Source: Flavicella sp037132785 (GTDB taxonomy: Bacteria > Bacteroidota > Bacteroidia > Flavobacteriales > Flavobacteriaceae). From it: DNA of 22,902 nucleotides. Positions 15,640 through 22,902 of this stretch are shown one piece after another (the stretch's first letter is position 1; the number at the start of each line of letters is the position of its first letter). The stretch covers positions 1 through 22,902 of the forward strand of contig NZ_JBAHZZ010000070.1 in assembly GCF_037132785.1 (NCBI RefSeq), written 5' to 3'. The position numbers and the translations under genes were made by a program. Below the pieces are notes generated by a model, which saw only the letters and a program-made list of their open reading frames with translations, was not told the origin of the DNA and did not search any database.

Positions 15640-17292
15640 TCATTTCAAACTAGAATTTGGAAAACCATCTGGTAATGGAGGAACTATAAGAACTCCCTCC
15701 GGATCTGGTTTTCTGTTAGAAATTGTCTCTTTAAACCCATACCAATACACGCCAACTCCATAACCCATATTACAATCGGTTACGCTCCAAATTTCCATAT
15801 CTAATTGAAGTGATGTTTCGAAAGGCATCGTATCCAATGAACGAGTACGTGTCTCTGTACTATAACCAGAGGTATTTCTTTCAGTGGTCGTTTTGCGATT
15901 TAACTTATTATATACATAAGATCTAGGTTGCGCATGAAAAGGGTGCTCATAAAAATCAGTACTTATACCTCCCCATGAATAAGCATAATAATCCTCGGTT
16001 CCTGTTCCGAAAAGAGATGGGAAATCCTCACCATCTACCCATATTTTTTCATCTCCTTCACCCCACCATTTTTTTACTGGATTCATAACTGTAAGGGCAT
16101 CACCTACATACACTCCTTTTCCTTTTATTGTCACATAATTCCAATCAGAAAACGGACGTGTTGCTACGGGATATTGTCCATGCCAAGCAGCATTAAAATA
16201 CATACTACGATTATCCCATTTCCAATCACCGATGACAACTTTAAGTTTTACATCAACCGACTCCTCTCCTAAATTGACAACAGTTATTTTTCCGCCTTTT
16301 TGATAAGGCATTACCCAACGGCAAGACATGGTTCCGTCCTCATCAACCGTTTGATACCATCCTTTAACAGGATTAAGACCAATACCAGTACCAAAGAAAT
16401 CTCCAATGGGTGACCATACTGTCTGTTTTCCGTCAAATTCCATTTTTAGGACAACTGAACGCGTAACTTCAGGATTTTCGTAATTAGCTAATTTAAAAAC
16501 TAATGATCTCACTGCTGCAACACCAGATGGTAAGAGAATTGATTTTTCTTTACCTGATTTTAACTTCGTATTCATTGAAATCATTTTTCCTTCAGTCGAG
16601 TTTAGAGGATTCAATAAAGTTTTCCCTATTTTTTCTATAAGAGGTTTTGCGGCATTAAAATCATCCATTGAAAATGATTTAACTTTTACATCCGAAGAAT
16701 ATTCTTGGTTAGTGTATTGAAAGAAAAAAGGTCTCTTTAAGGAAGTAATCTTAATTCCCTTAGCATAAGGTATTGGGAAAAAAGAAACTCCTGATCTAAG
16801 GGATTTATGAGCAAAAGGATATGGGATCAATCCAGTACCATCAAAAAGATGGAGCATATTACCTTCTATTACGGGTTCTGGGTTTCCATCTAGATAAATA
16901 CGAATGGTCACATCGCTTTCAGGTTTATCTGAACTTAAAAAAGGGGTCCAAACACGAACAATAGCTCCAGCCCCAATATGCTCCATCAATACCCATTCTT
17001 TTTTACCATTTGTTTCCTCAGTTCTTATAAAATTATGATCACTCTCAGAACTATTATAATCGTGATTAGTAAACCAACCCACAGAATCTGACGGTGATTT
17101 TGAGGCACGATTGTAACTACTTCCCTGTTTTAACCTGAAATTTGACTCAGGAAAACTAGCTAATGCATCCCTATTAATCATTTCATTTAGTAACGATTCA
17201 ATGGTCACAGTATTAGTTACCTGAGTGTACCCTGATATACTCATAAAAACAACCAATAAACACATTAAGTATTTCTCTATTAAATTTTTCAT
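15640..17292 (-). CDS. DUF2961 / GH172-family protein
   Basis: Secreted protein of 550 aa with an N-terminal signal peptide (hydrophobic core about 8-22, cleavage near GYTQ). The DUF2961 core is plain: IGAGAIVRVWTPF near 106-118, IYLDGNPEPVIEG near 133-145, WWGEGDEKIWVDGEDFPS near 413-430 and FGTGTEDYYAYSW near 432-444, the last two holding acidic residues typical of the GH172 active site. Characterised GH172 enzymes include difructose dianhydride synthase/hydrolase and arabinofuranosidases; many Bacteroidetes homologues are untested. Here it sits between GH43 and GH39 genes in a locus for a uronate glycan, so it likely trims a side residue. Substrate unknown. Confidence 0.87.
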   Translation of the reverse strand: MKNLIEKYLMCLLVVFMSISGYTQVTNTVTIESLLNEMINRDALASFPESNFRLKQGSSYNRASKSPSDSVGWFTNHDYNSSESDHNFIRTEETNGKKEWVLMEHIGAGAIVRVWTPFLSSDKPESDVTIRIYLDGNPEPVIEGNMLHLFDGTGLIPYPFAHKSLRSGVSFFPIPYAKGIKITSLKRPFFFQYTNQEYSSDVKVKSFSMDDFNAAKPLIEKIGKTLLNPLNSTEGKMISMNTKLKSGKEKSILLPSGVAAVRSLVFKLANYENPEVTRSVVLKMEFDGKQTVWSPIGDFFGTGIGLNPVKGWYQTVDEDGTMSCRWVMPYQKGGKITVVNLGEESVDVKLKVVIGDWKWDNRSMYFNAAWHGQYPVATRPFSDWNYVTIKGKGVYVGDALTVMNPVKKWWGEGDEKIWVDGEDFPSLFGTGTEDYYAYSWGGISTDFYEHPFHAQPRSYVYNKLNRKTTTERNTSGYSTETRTRSLDTMPFETSLQLDMEIWSVTDCNMGYGVGVYWYGFKETISNRKPDPEGVLIVPPLPDGFPNSSLK

Positions 17293-17334
17293 TTTACATA
17301 TAATTATTGATGAATTATTTGGACTTTTATTTAT

Positions 17335-17355
17335 CCTTTTTTTAAGTAAAAAAGG
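17335..17355 (-). other. Intercistronic hairpin between GH43 and GH172 genes
   Basis: CCTTTTTT at 17335-17342 pairs with AAAAAAGG at 17348-17355 across a 5 nt loop, 5 bp after the GH43 stop. It lacks a U-tract on the minus strand, so it could protect the upstream mRNA or only weaken read-through. Confidence 0.35.
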
Positions 17356-17360
17356 CTTAT

Positions 17361-18707
17361 TTATTCTAAAACTTGCTCTAGTTTAATATAGTCGATGGCT
17401 AATTGTCCTTTTGATGGCTTCCAGTTTTTCTTGAAAATTCGTACTAAGTTATCACCAGCTTTCAATTCCACAATACCAAAATCAATTTCAGTAAAAGTTT
17501 TTGATTGCGGAAAAACAAACTCTCTGTACAGGTGACTATTTATCAATATATCGTGATTTGATTCTCCATCAGGAGAAGCATACCTTACTTTAAAACGATA
17601 TTTTGCTGGTTTTGCTACTTGAGCTAAAATAGAAACATGGTCGTATGGATTATCAAAATTTGTAACATACCCTTTACCACTGTATCCTTTTATCCATGTA
17701 TCAACAATAACATTATATAATGCTCCACCAGCGGCAAAGCCGTTTTCAGCTTCTAACTTGAGAGTAGTTTTAGTACGTTTTGCAATCCCCAAACCTTCTT
17801 TTGAAGGAATAATAGGTATGATATTTCCTTCTTTGTCATACTCAATGTAATCCGCCATTACAGAACGAGTTTCACTCAACCCTCCAGAAAGCCATGCACT
17901 GTGATAAAACATAATATCCTTTCCTTTGTAGTTTACAATACCTCCATGATTCGTACCACTTTGTCCTTCAAAATCATCTATAAAACAACCTTTATACTCA
18001 TAAGGTCCTAATGGCTTATCAGCAACCCCATAAAACATTTTTTCTGGCCATTTACGTGGAGTAAGTCCTGGATAAGTCAAGTAATATTTATCATTTGCTT
18101 TATGTACCCAAGGACCTTCAAAAACATATTTTAATTGTGACTTAAAATCTACTTGTGTTTCAGGTTTAATAGACATCAGGTCATCATTAAGTTCAGCACC
18201 ATAACATTCACGATCATGCCCCCAATAAAGATAAGGAGTACCATCATCATCAATAAAAATGGCAGGATCTTGACCAAATTCAACACCTTTAATATAACCT
18301 AAGTCTGTAAATGGCCCTTCAGGAACATCACTTCGTGCAATACCGGTTCTAAAAAGTCCAATCCCAGCTTCCTTCATACAATATATAAGATAGTACTTCC
18401 CCCTGTAATAGGCTGCATCCATAGCCCAGGCATGACTTTCTGCCCATGCTACATTTTCTAAATGTAAAATACGTCCATGGTCTGTCCAATTTACCAAATC
18501 GGTAGTAGAAAATGCATGATAGCCAGTCATTCCATAATGGTTATTAGAACCAGGCTCATCATGACTAGTATATACCCAAAGACGATCGTCATTTGGCCAT
18601 ACATGTGGAGATGGATCCGCAGTAAAAACGTGCGTGAAAATTGGATTCTGAGCAATTGCAGTGAATGACATCACTAGCAAAAGACTATATAATATATATA
18701 TTTTCAT
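17361..18707 (-). CDS. GH43 glycoside hydrolase with C-terminal CBM6/35-like domain
   Basis: Secreted five-blade propeller glycosidase of 448 aa with a Sec signal ending at TAIA (about residue 19). The GH43 triad is visible: base Asp31 in FTADPSPHVW, pKa modulator Asp147 in FGQDPAIFIDDDG, and acid Glu197 in YVFEGPWVHK. HGGIVNYKGKDIMFYHSA near 254-271 is a further blade landmark. From about 318 to 447 a jelly-roll carbohydrate-binding module follows (LEAENGF, KYRFKVRYASPDGES, FGIVELKAGDNLVRIF, AIDYIKLE), of the CBM6/CBM35 type. The family includes beta-xylosidases, arabinofuranosidases and galactosidases; xylose or arabinose removal is the best guess. It starts 32 bp after the lyase gene. Confidence 0.92.
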   Translation of the reverse strand: MKIYILYSLLLVMSFTAIAQNPIFTHVFTADPSPHVWPNDDRLWVYTSHDEPGSNNHYGMTGYHAFSTTDLVNWTDHGRILHLENVAWAESHAWAMDAAYYRGKYYLIYCMKEAGIGLFRTGIARSDVPEGPFTDLGYIKGVEFGQDPAIFIDDDGTPYLYWGHDRECYGAELNDDLMSIKPETQVDFKSQLKYVFEGPWVHKANDKYYLTYPGLTPRKWPEKMFYGVADKPLGPYEYKGCFIDDFEGQSGTNHGGIVNYKGKDIMFYHSAWLSGGLSETRSVMADYIEYDKEGNIIPIIPSKEGLGIAKRTKTTLKLEAENGFAAGGALYNVIVDTWIKGYSGKGYVTNFDNPYDHVSILAQVAKPAKYRFKVRYASPDGESNHDILINSHLYREFVFPQSKTFTEIDFGIVELKAGDNLVRIFKKNWKPSKGQLAIDYIKLEQVLE

Positions 18708-18739
18708 GATACTTATTTAATTTATTTAACTATCTCAAA

Positions 18740-21700
18740 TTATTTAATTGTTCTTTCTTCTCTTATTAGTTTACCGTCGACAAGTTCCTTGACATGAACT
18801 AAAATTTGTCCGTTTTCTTCATCCAGACCCTTGATTGTTAGCTCTTGAATTCTTCCATCTATCAATTCCACAACAAGTTTATCAGCACTTTTTGCCGTCA
18901 CAGATTTAATTACGGATTCATTTTCAAATGGCTCTAAAACCGCTAAATATCTTGCCTTTTTACCATGGCTTCTAACCGCCATGTTTTTAAGCCTAGATGT
19001 TTCATCTCCTAAAGGATAATCCCCTCCTATTTTTGCTTGAAAAGACACAGCTTCTAAGCCTGTAAGATCAATAATTACCTTAGCAGATTGCTTAGTATCC
19101 TTAGGCATTGCAGGAGTTGAGTTATTCATCAGCTCTCCTTGTATTTTAATTGGACCTCCATAATAATCTTTTCCTTTTTCCTCAGGAACTAAAACATTTT
19201 CGTACTTTACAGGAAGTGACGATACAAAAATTTCTGAACCATTTTTTAAAATAAGCTTTGCGTCTCCCCAAAAAAGGGTGTTGTTTTTGACTTTTTCCTC
19301 TGTCTTGGATATTAATTCCAATTTACTTTTATTTGAAATATCTATTGAGATATTTTTGCTACCTAAAATCCATGCCCCTGTTTTGTCATCCACCAATTTC
19401 TCTCCATCAGCAGATACTGTATACCAAAGTTTTTTGTTTACAGAAACCGTCTCCGTTGAGGTACCAATCATGATTTTACTTTTTCTAGGCCACGCATTGT
19501 AAACATCAATTTTCAAAGGTCCATCGGCTCTATTTGGCATTCGAACACCTCTGTTATCACACCCTTCTCCAAAGCACATTTCATACTGCGTTTTAGAAGT
19601 TCCTTCCACATTATACCAGTCACAATCTGTAATAAACTGCGCACTTCCAAGAGGATCCGTACTCATTTGATTTGTATGATGTGAGAACTCAACCTTATCT
19701 GCTGTAACCTGTTTGAACCCCTTAATTTGTAGCATCCAATCAAACTGATGTTCTTTTTCACCTTCTAGATAATCAGCCAAAACTACATAATCATCCATCA
19801 TTACCATAACTCTCCTTTGCATTACTGGCTCAGTATAACCAGTTACCTCACCATAATCAGGAGCATCTACTGGCATTTTTATGGTACGACTTTCATCCCA
19901 CATTTTCTTAGCAAAAGATTTTTCAGGGGAACCAATTCCTCCATACGGAGGATAACTCCACTTAGAATCTGTTTCAATTGCGGTAACTTGCATCATATCT
20001 CCTGAATAAAATAAAGTTCTCTTATTAGGTACAGGTTGTTGCATTTTTTCATCTACCACTACCATGTTTTTATTAATAGATGTTTGCTTCCAAAATTTAT
20101 ACATATAACTCTGATAGCCGAACCAATAAGACAAAGTTCCGTAAAAACTACGCCCATAACGAGACATATTTACCATACTTGTTCTATCGAAATGACCATG
20201 AAACCCTCCATGTGAGCCATAATGTAGTGATGCTTGGATTTGCTCCCTTTGTTCTCTCCCTTCTTTTTGAGACCTTAATTGAACAATCCCCATATTATCT
20301 GCATAGGCAGATTGTTTCATTTTCTCAGAAGTAACATTAGGTAATTCTGGCACACCGTATAATAAATCTCTCTTGCCTCCACGATTAATAATTGCGGCAT
20401 ACTCAGGATCTCTGTATAAATAATAAGCTAATTCATATGGTTTCCCTGAAATTTTTGATTCTATAGCATCATTCACAGCAAGAATAACTCCTCTATAGTC
20501 CAAAAATTGAATTGTAGCATCCCACATGTTTTTGATTCCTACATTATTATGTTCTAAATTCCCCCATTTTTCAAACTCCATACCAAATACACCACCTACT
20601 CTTCGACTGGCAAGTAGAGAAAAGTGTTTAGAAGTTCCTAGAGGAAATGTCTTATCCTTAAAATTGATTCCCCAAGGTTCCAACGCTAATGCGATCTCTG
20701 AAAACTCAGTAGCCACCCAAGTATTGTAACCTACAGCACATTCGTACCACCAGCCATCATTCATGATACCATGTTCTAAATGCTTATAAATACCCGTCGG
20801 CGAAGTCAACAATTGATTGATAAGGTGCCAGTCCTGTAGATTCATCGCACAGTAAAATGCTGCCGTAATTTCAGCAACATTCCAATTACTAATCGCTCCT
20901 TTAACATTCCCTTTTATGGTCTGATTGACAAACAATCGAAACGTTTTTTTTGTTAATTTTCTATCATTGACAGTAACTTGTGGGCTATCTCTAATCAAAT
21001 CATACATTCTCCCAACTGCTTGCCAAAATTTCCCTTCACCAACAAAAACATTACTTCCACCAACCAAAGTAGCTGGATAACCGGTTTCTGGATCAATTAA
21101 ACGACGTAACAATTTTAAACATTTAGTTGCGTATTTTTCGTTTTTTGTGAGTTGATACGCTATTGCACAATTATAGATTTCATGACCTGCTGTATTAAAT
21201 ACGGCTTTACCCAATGGCCTTCCGTTAATATTAGAGAAATCATTTCCTTCGGGCACTTTCCATTTATCTGCTTTTTTTATATAATCATCAAAACTTTTTT
21301 TCGCCCATTCATAATTTTCAGATTTTTCTCTTATCCTTTGCCACCCTTCAGCAGAGAAAACTACATTTGGAGTCGGAACTCGAACCGCTGTTATAAATTC
21401 TATCGACACTTCAGAACCTCCATAGCCGTTTGATATGGCTTTTACTATTTTCTTTTCACGAATCCCCGTTGGTAAATGACTAGGGATATTCACCACTAAC
21501 TGAAGGGTTTTAACTTCTCCTGGTTCCAAATCAATAGCATCTGTATTAAGTATTGCCTCCATAGACTCCCAACCTTCGGTTTCCACTAGCAACTGTACTC
21601 CTTGTTTTAAATCGGTGGTATTACCCACTTCAAATTCATATACAACCTGTGTTCCTGGATCTGATGACTTGCCTTGATACTTCGCTTCTATAGAAGTTGT

Positions 21701-22228
21701 AAGTCCTTTGGTTACTTGTATATTTCGTATCTTATATTTATCATCTGATGTTGCTGTTAACAAAACATCTTTGATTGCGAAAAGTGTACCTCTTCTTTGC
21801 CCCAAGTCAATATCAAACATACCCCATGGAATATAAAGTGAATGCCACCCCTTTCCTGACAATCGAATTTTGGCTATACTCACTGGATTCAATTCTTTAG
21901 AGTCTAATTCATCTACTTTAAGAATCACTGATACCTGAGATGAACTCATTGAGTTTAAATAAACATCAAAAGTCAATCCATTAAATTGAGTCCAGTCGGC
22001 AGAATCCCCTTTAAAAGGTCTTTTGATACCAGGAAAATAAATTCTATTTTGATTGGAATACGTATAAGAAATTGTATCCCCTTTATTGACAATAGCAATA
22101 TCTCTTTTCACTTTAGAAATCCCTTTCCAATCAGAAAAATATTTACTTCCTACTTGTTTTCGTTGTTGAGCGATTGCAACACAGGACAACAACAAAACAA
22201 AGACTAAAATACTTTTTTTTATACTCAT
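18740..22228 (-). CDS. Heparinase II/III-like polysaccharide lyase, multidomain
   Basis: Large secreted protein of 1162 aa. A signal peptide covers 1-20 (AIA then QQRK; an LLSC at 13-16 could instead be a poor lipobox). About 25-175 is a beta-sandwich, carbohydrate-binding-like domain, about 180-285 an Ig-like domain, about 290-630 an alpha/alpha toroid, and about 640-900 the heparinase II/III-like beta domain, with further beta structure to the end. Candidate catalytic parts are SNWNVAE (Asn450), WWYECAVGYN (493-502), GSHGGFHGHFDR (671-682, several His) and SRYGRSFYG (689-697). Such lyases cleave uronic-acid polymers by beta-elimination; ulvan, heparan-like or chondroitin-like substrates are possible (PL37- or PL40-like by general architecture, not tested). 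It is first of the minus-strand CAZyme operon. Confidence 0.85.
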   Translation of the reverse strand: MSIKKSILVFVLLLSCVAIAQQRKQVGSKYFSDWKGISKVKRDIAIVNKGDTISYTYSNQNRIYFPGIKRPFKGDSADWTQFNGLTFDVYLNSMSSSQVSVILKVDELDSKELNPVSIAKIRLSGKGWHSLYIPWGMFDIDLGQRRGTLFAIKDVLLTATSDDKYKIRNIQVTKGLTTSIEAKYQGKSSDPGTQVVYEFEVGNTTDLKQGVQLLVETEGWESMEAILNTDAIDLEPGEVKTLQLVVNIPSHLPTGIREKKIVKAISNGYGGSEVSIEFITAVRVPTPNVVFSAEGWQRIREKSENYEWAKKSFDDYIKKADKWKVPEGNDFSNINGRPLGKAVFNTAGHEIYNCAIAYQLTKNEKYATKCLKLLRRLIDPETGYPATLVGGSNVFVGEGKFWQAVGRMYDLIRDSPQVTVNDRKLTKKTFRLFVNQTIKGNVKGAISNWNVAEITAAFYCAMNLQDWHLINQLLTSPTGIYKHLEHGIMNDGWWYECAVGYNTWVATEFSEIALALEPWGINFKDKTFPLGTSKHFSLLASRRVGGVFGMEFEKWGNLEHNNVGIKNMWDATIQFLDYRGVILAVNDAIESKISGKPYELAYYLYRDPEYAAIINRGGKRDLLYGVPELPNVTSEKMKQSAYADNMGIVQLRSQKEGREQREQIQASLHYGSHGGFHGHFDRTSMVNMSRYGRSFYGTLSYWFGYQSYMYKFWKQTSINKNMVVVDEKMQQPVPNKRTLFYSGDMMQVTAIETDSKWSYPPYGGIGSPEKSFAKKMWDESRTIKMPVDAPDYGEVTGYTEPVMQRRVMVMMDDYVVLADYLEGEKEHQFDWMLQIKGFKQVTADKVEFSHHTNQMSTDPLGSAQFITDCDWYNVEGTSKTQYEMCFGEGCDNRGVRMPNRADGPLKIDVYNAWPRKSKIMIGTSTETVSVNKKLWYTVSADGEKLVDDKTGAWILGSKNISIDISNKSKLELISKTEEKVKNNTLFWGDAKLILKNGSEIFVSSLPVKYENVLVPEEKGKDYYGGPIKIQGELMNNSTPAMPKDTKQSAKVIIDLTGLEAVSFQAKIGGDYPLGDETSRLKNMAVRSHGKKARYLAVLEPFENESVIKSVTAKSADKLVVELIDGRIQELTIKGLDEENGQILVHVKELVDGKLIREERTIK

Positions 22229-22293
22229 TTATACTCTTTTATTCGCTAAATTTAATATTGCAAAACATTATCAATCTAAGAATTCCATTTAAC

Positions 22294-22322
22294 CAAAAAT
22301 ATTTTCATACCAATTAATCAAA
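22294..22322 (-). promoter_or_regulatory. Candidate promoter of the CAZyme operon
   Basis: On the minus strand TTTG (22319-22322) is followed after 17 bp by TATTTTTG (22294-22301), matching TAnnTTTG. Transcription would start near 22288, giving a leader of about 60 nt before the lyase gene. The spacing is a little shorter than ideal. Confidence 0.5.
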
Positions 22323-22617
22323 TTCTTTAAGACAAATCAAGGATAAACAAATTTTCAAATAAATCATATAAGCTATAAGTCATTCACTATAAATTATTCT
22401 TCATTATACGTACCTGCTAACAAAATTCCTCTTTTTGATGGCAACACAAGTAAATAGCCTTTAAAAATCAAATTGGTATTACTTCAAAATCTTGCGAAAA
22501 ACCATAAACTACTGGATCAATAAAAAAACAATCCTAGCAAAAACCTTTTTGGGATAATTACAATACAATTTGATTTTCAAATGACGTAATGATAATTTGG
22601 AATGTTTTTATTCAGGT
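22323..22617. other. A/T-rich spacer without a recognised gene
   Basis: No coding region, RNA gene or strong hairpin is seen. It contains scattered CAAA and TTTG stretches but no palindrome like those at 3147 or 6695, so no shared operator for the lyase operon is evident. Confidence 0.4.
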
Positions 22618-22866
22618 AAGCAACAGAAACATAGTTCCGCTACGGCTTTATTTTTGTATGAAACATGAATGAAAAAGAGCAGTTTTAATGCCTGTAAATA
22701 TAACCAAGCTTGTAAGGCCCTTTACGATAGGATTGTAGCAAAGGGAAAGAGTAAAAAGTTAGTGCTAATAGCGGTTTGTAATAAGCTCTTGAAACAAGCC
22801 TTTGCAATTGCTAAATCTAGGATTCCTTACGATCAAAATTATAGAAGTACTTTACAAGTGAATTAA
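22618..22866 (+). pseudogene. Remnant of IS110-family transposase, C-terminal end
   Basis: The readable part, 22669-22866 (65 codons), holds the usual C-terminal end of IS110/IS116/IS902 transposases: ACKYNQACKALYDRIVAKGK, then KKLVLIAVCNKLLKQAFAI and the PYDQNYRS tail. An in-frame TGA lies directly before the first ATG. The preceding 50 bases in another frame (SNRNIV then LYFCM) resemble the GNRxIRxALY stretch that normally comes just upstream, so the element has frameshifted and decayed. The catalytic N-terminal domain is absent. No terminal repeats are recognised. It cannot transpose and marks an old insertion at the right edge of the locus. Confidence 0.8.
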
Positions 22867-22902
22867 TCAAAATTTAATTGTTTTTTACCACAGTTCTTTG
22901 TT

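Noticed and set aside
17335..17355. Hairpin after GH43 as a full terminator
   Set aside because: The stem is mostly A-T, no U-tract follows on the minus strand, and the gene behind it is only 68 bp away and belongs to the same functional group.
19278..22207. Several plus-strand open frames of 60-90 codons
   Set aside because: All are antisense shadows of the 1162-codon lyase gene, which has clear domains and motifs.
22486..22539. Minus-strand peptide with DPVVYGFSQDFEVIPI upstream of the lyase gene
   Set aside because: Only about 20 codons between two stops, with no start and no recognised family; chance cannot be excluded.
1..22902. SusC/SusD pair, T9SS sorting domain, CRISPR array, tRNA or rRNA
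   Set aside because: Looked for on both strands. No TonB-dependent transporter or SusD-like gene, no conserved C-terminal sorting domain on the secreted enzymes, no spaced repeats and no RNA gene fold were seen.

Overview
The window (about 33% GC by eye, A/T-rich spacers, TTG-N19-TAnnTTTG promoter boxes, lipoprotein and Tat signals typical of the phylum) looks like a chromosomal piece of a marine Bacteroidetes, most likely a Flavobacteriaceae member. It is a carbohydrate-utilisation locus for a sulfated, uronic-acid-containing glycan, with ulvan or a glycosaminoglycan-like polymer as the best guess. No SusC/SusD pair, tRNA, rRNA, CRISPR array or phage gene is visible, so the locus probably continues outside the window.

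Layout. 1-442: gene-poor left flank. 443-3018 (minus): a LacI-family regulator followed 14 bp later by an iduronate-2-sulfatase-like lipoprotein sulfatase. 3019-3233: divergent control region with a good Bacteroidetes promoter and a LacI-type operator candidate. 3234-13204 (plus): nine tightly packed genes: SDR-type fructuronate reductase (uxuB-like), uxuA, uxaC, a complete TRAP transporter (DctP, DctQ, DctM), then a lipoprotein with two DUF1080 domains, a Tat-exported TIM-barrel isomerase/hydratase-like protein and a Tat-exported Gfo/Idh/MocA oxidoreductase. 13289-13338: a strong terminator hairpin that can serve both converging units. 13718-22228 (minus, read right to left): heparinase II/III-like polysaccharide lyase (1162 aa), GH43 plus CBM, DUF2961/GH172, GH39. 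22229-22902: promoter region and the decayed C-terminal end of an IS110-family transposase.

How it may work together. The lyase, sulfatase and exo-hydrolases break the polymer into oligomers and monomers. Free uronate is taken up by the TRAP system and turned by UxaC, UxuB and UxuA into 2-keto-3-deoxygluconate (the kinase and aldolase for the next steps are not in the window). The most interesting part is the exported trio DUF1080 / TIM barrel / Gfo-Idh-MocA at the end of the uronate operon. It matches the gene set of the oxidative keto-glycoside cleavage pathway known from Bacteroides thetaiotaomicron (oxidation at C3, elimination of the aglycone, hydration), which suggests a periplasmic, redox-driven route for releasing uronates directly coupled to TRAP uptake. 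All functions are read from sequence motifs only; no database search was possible.
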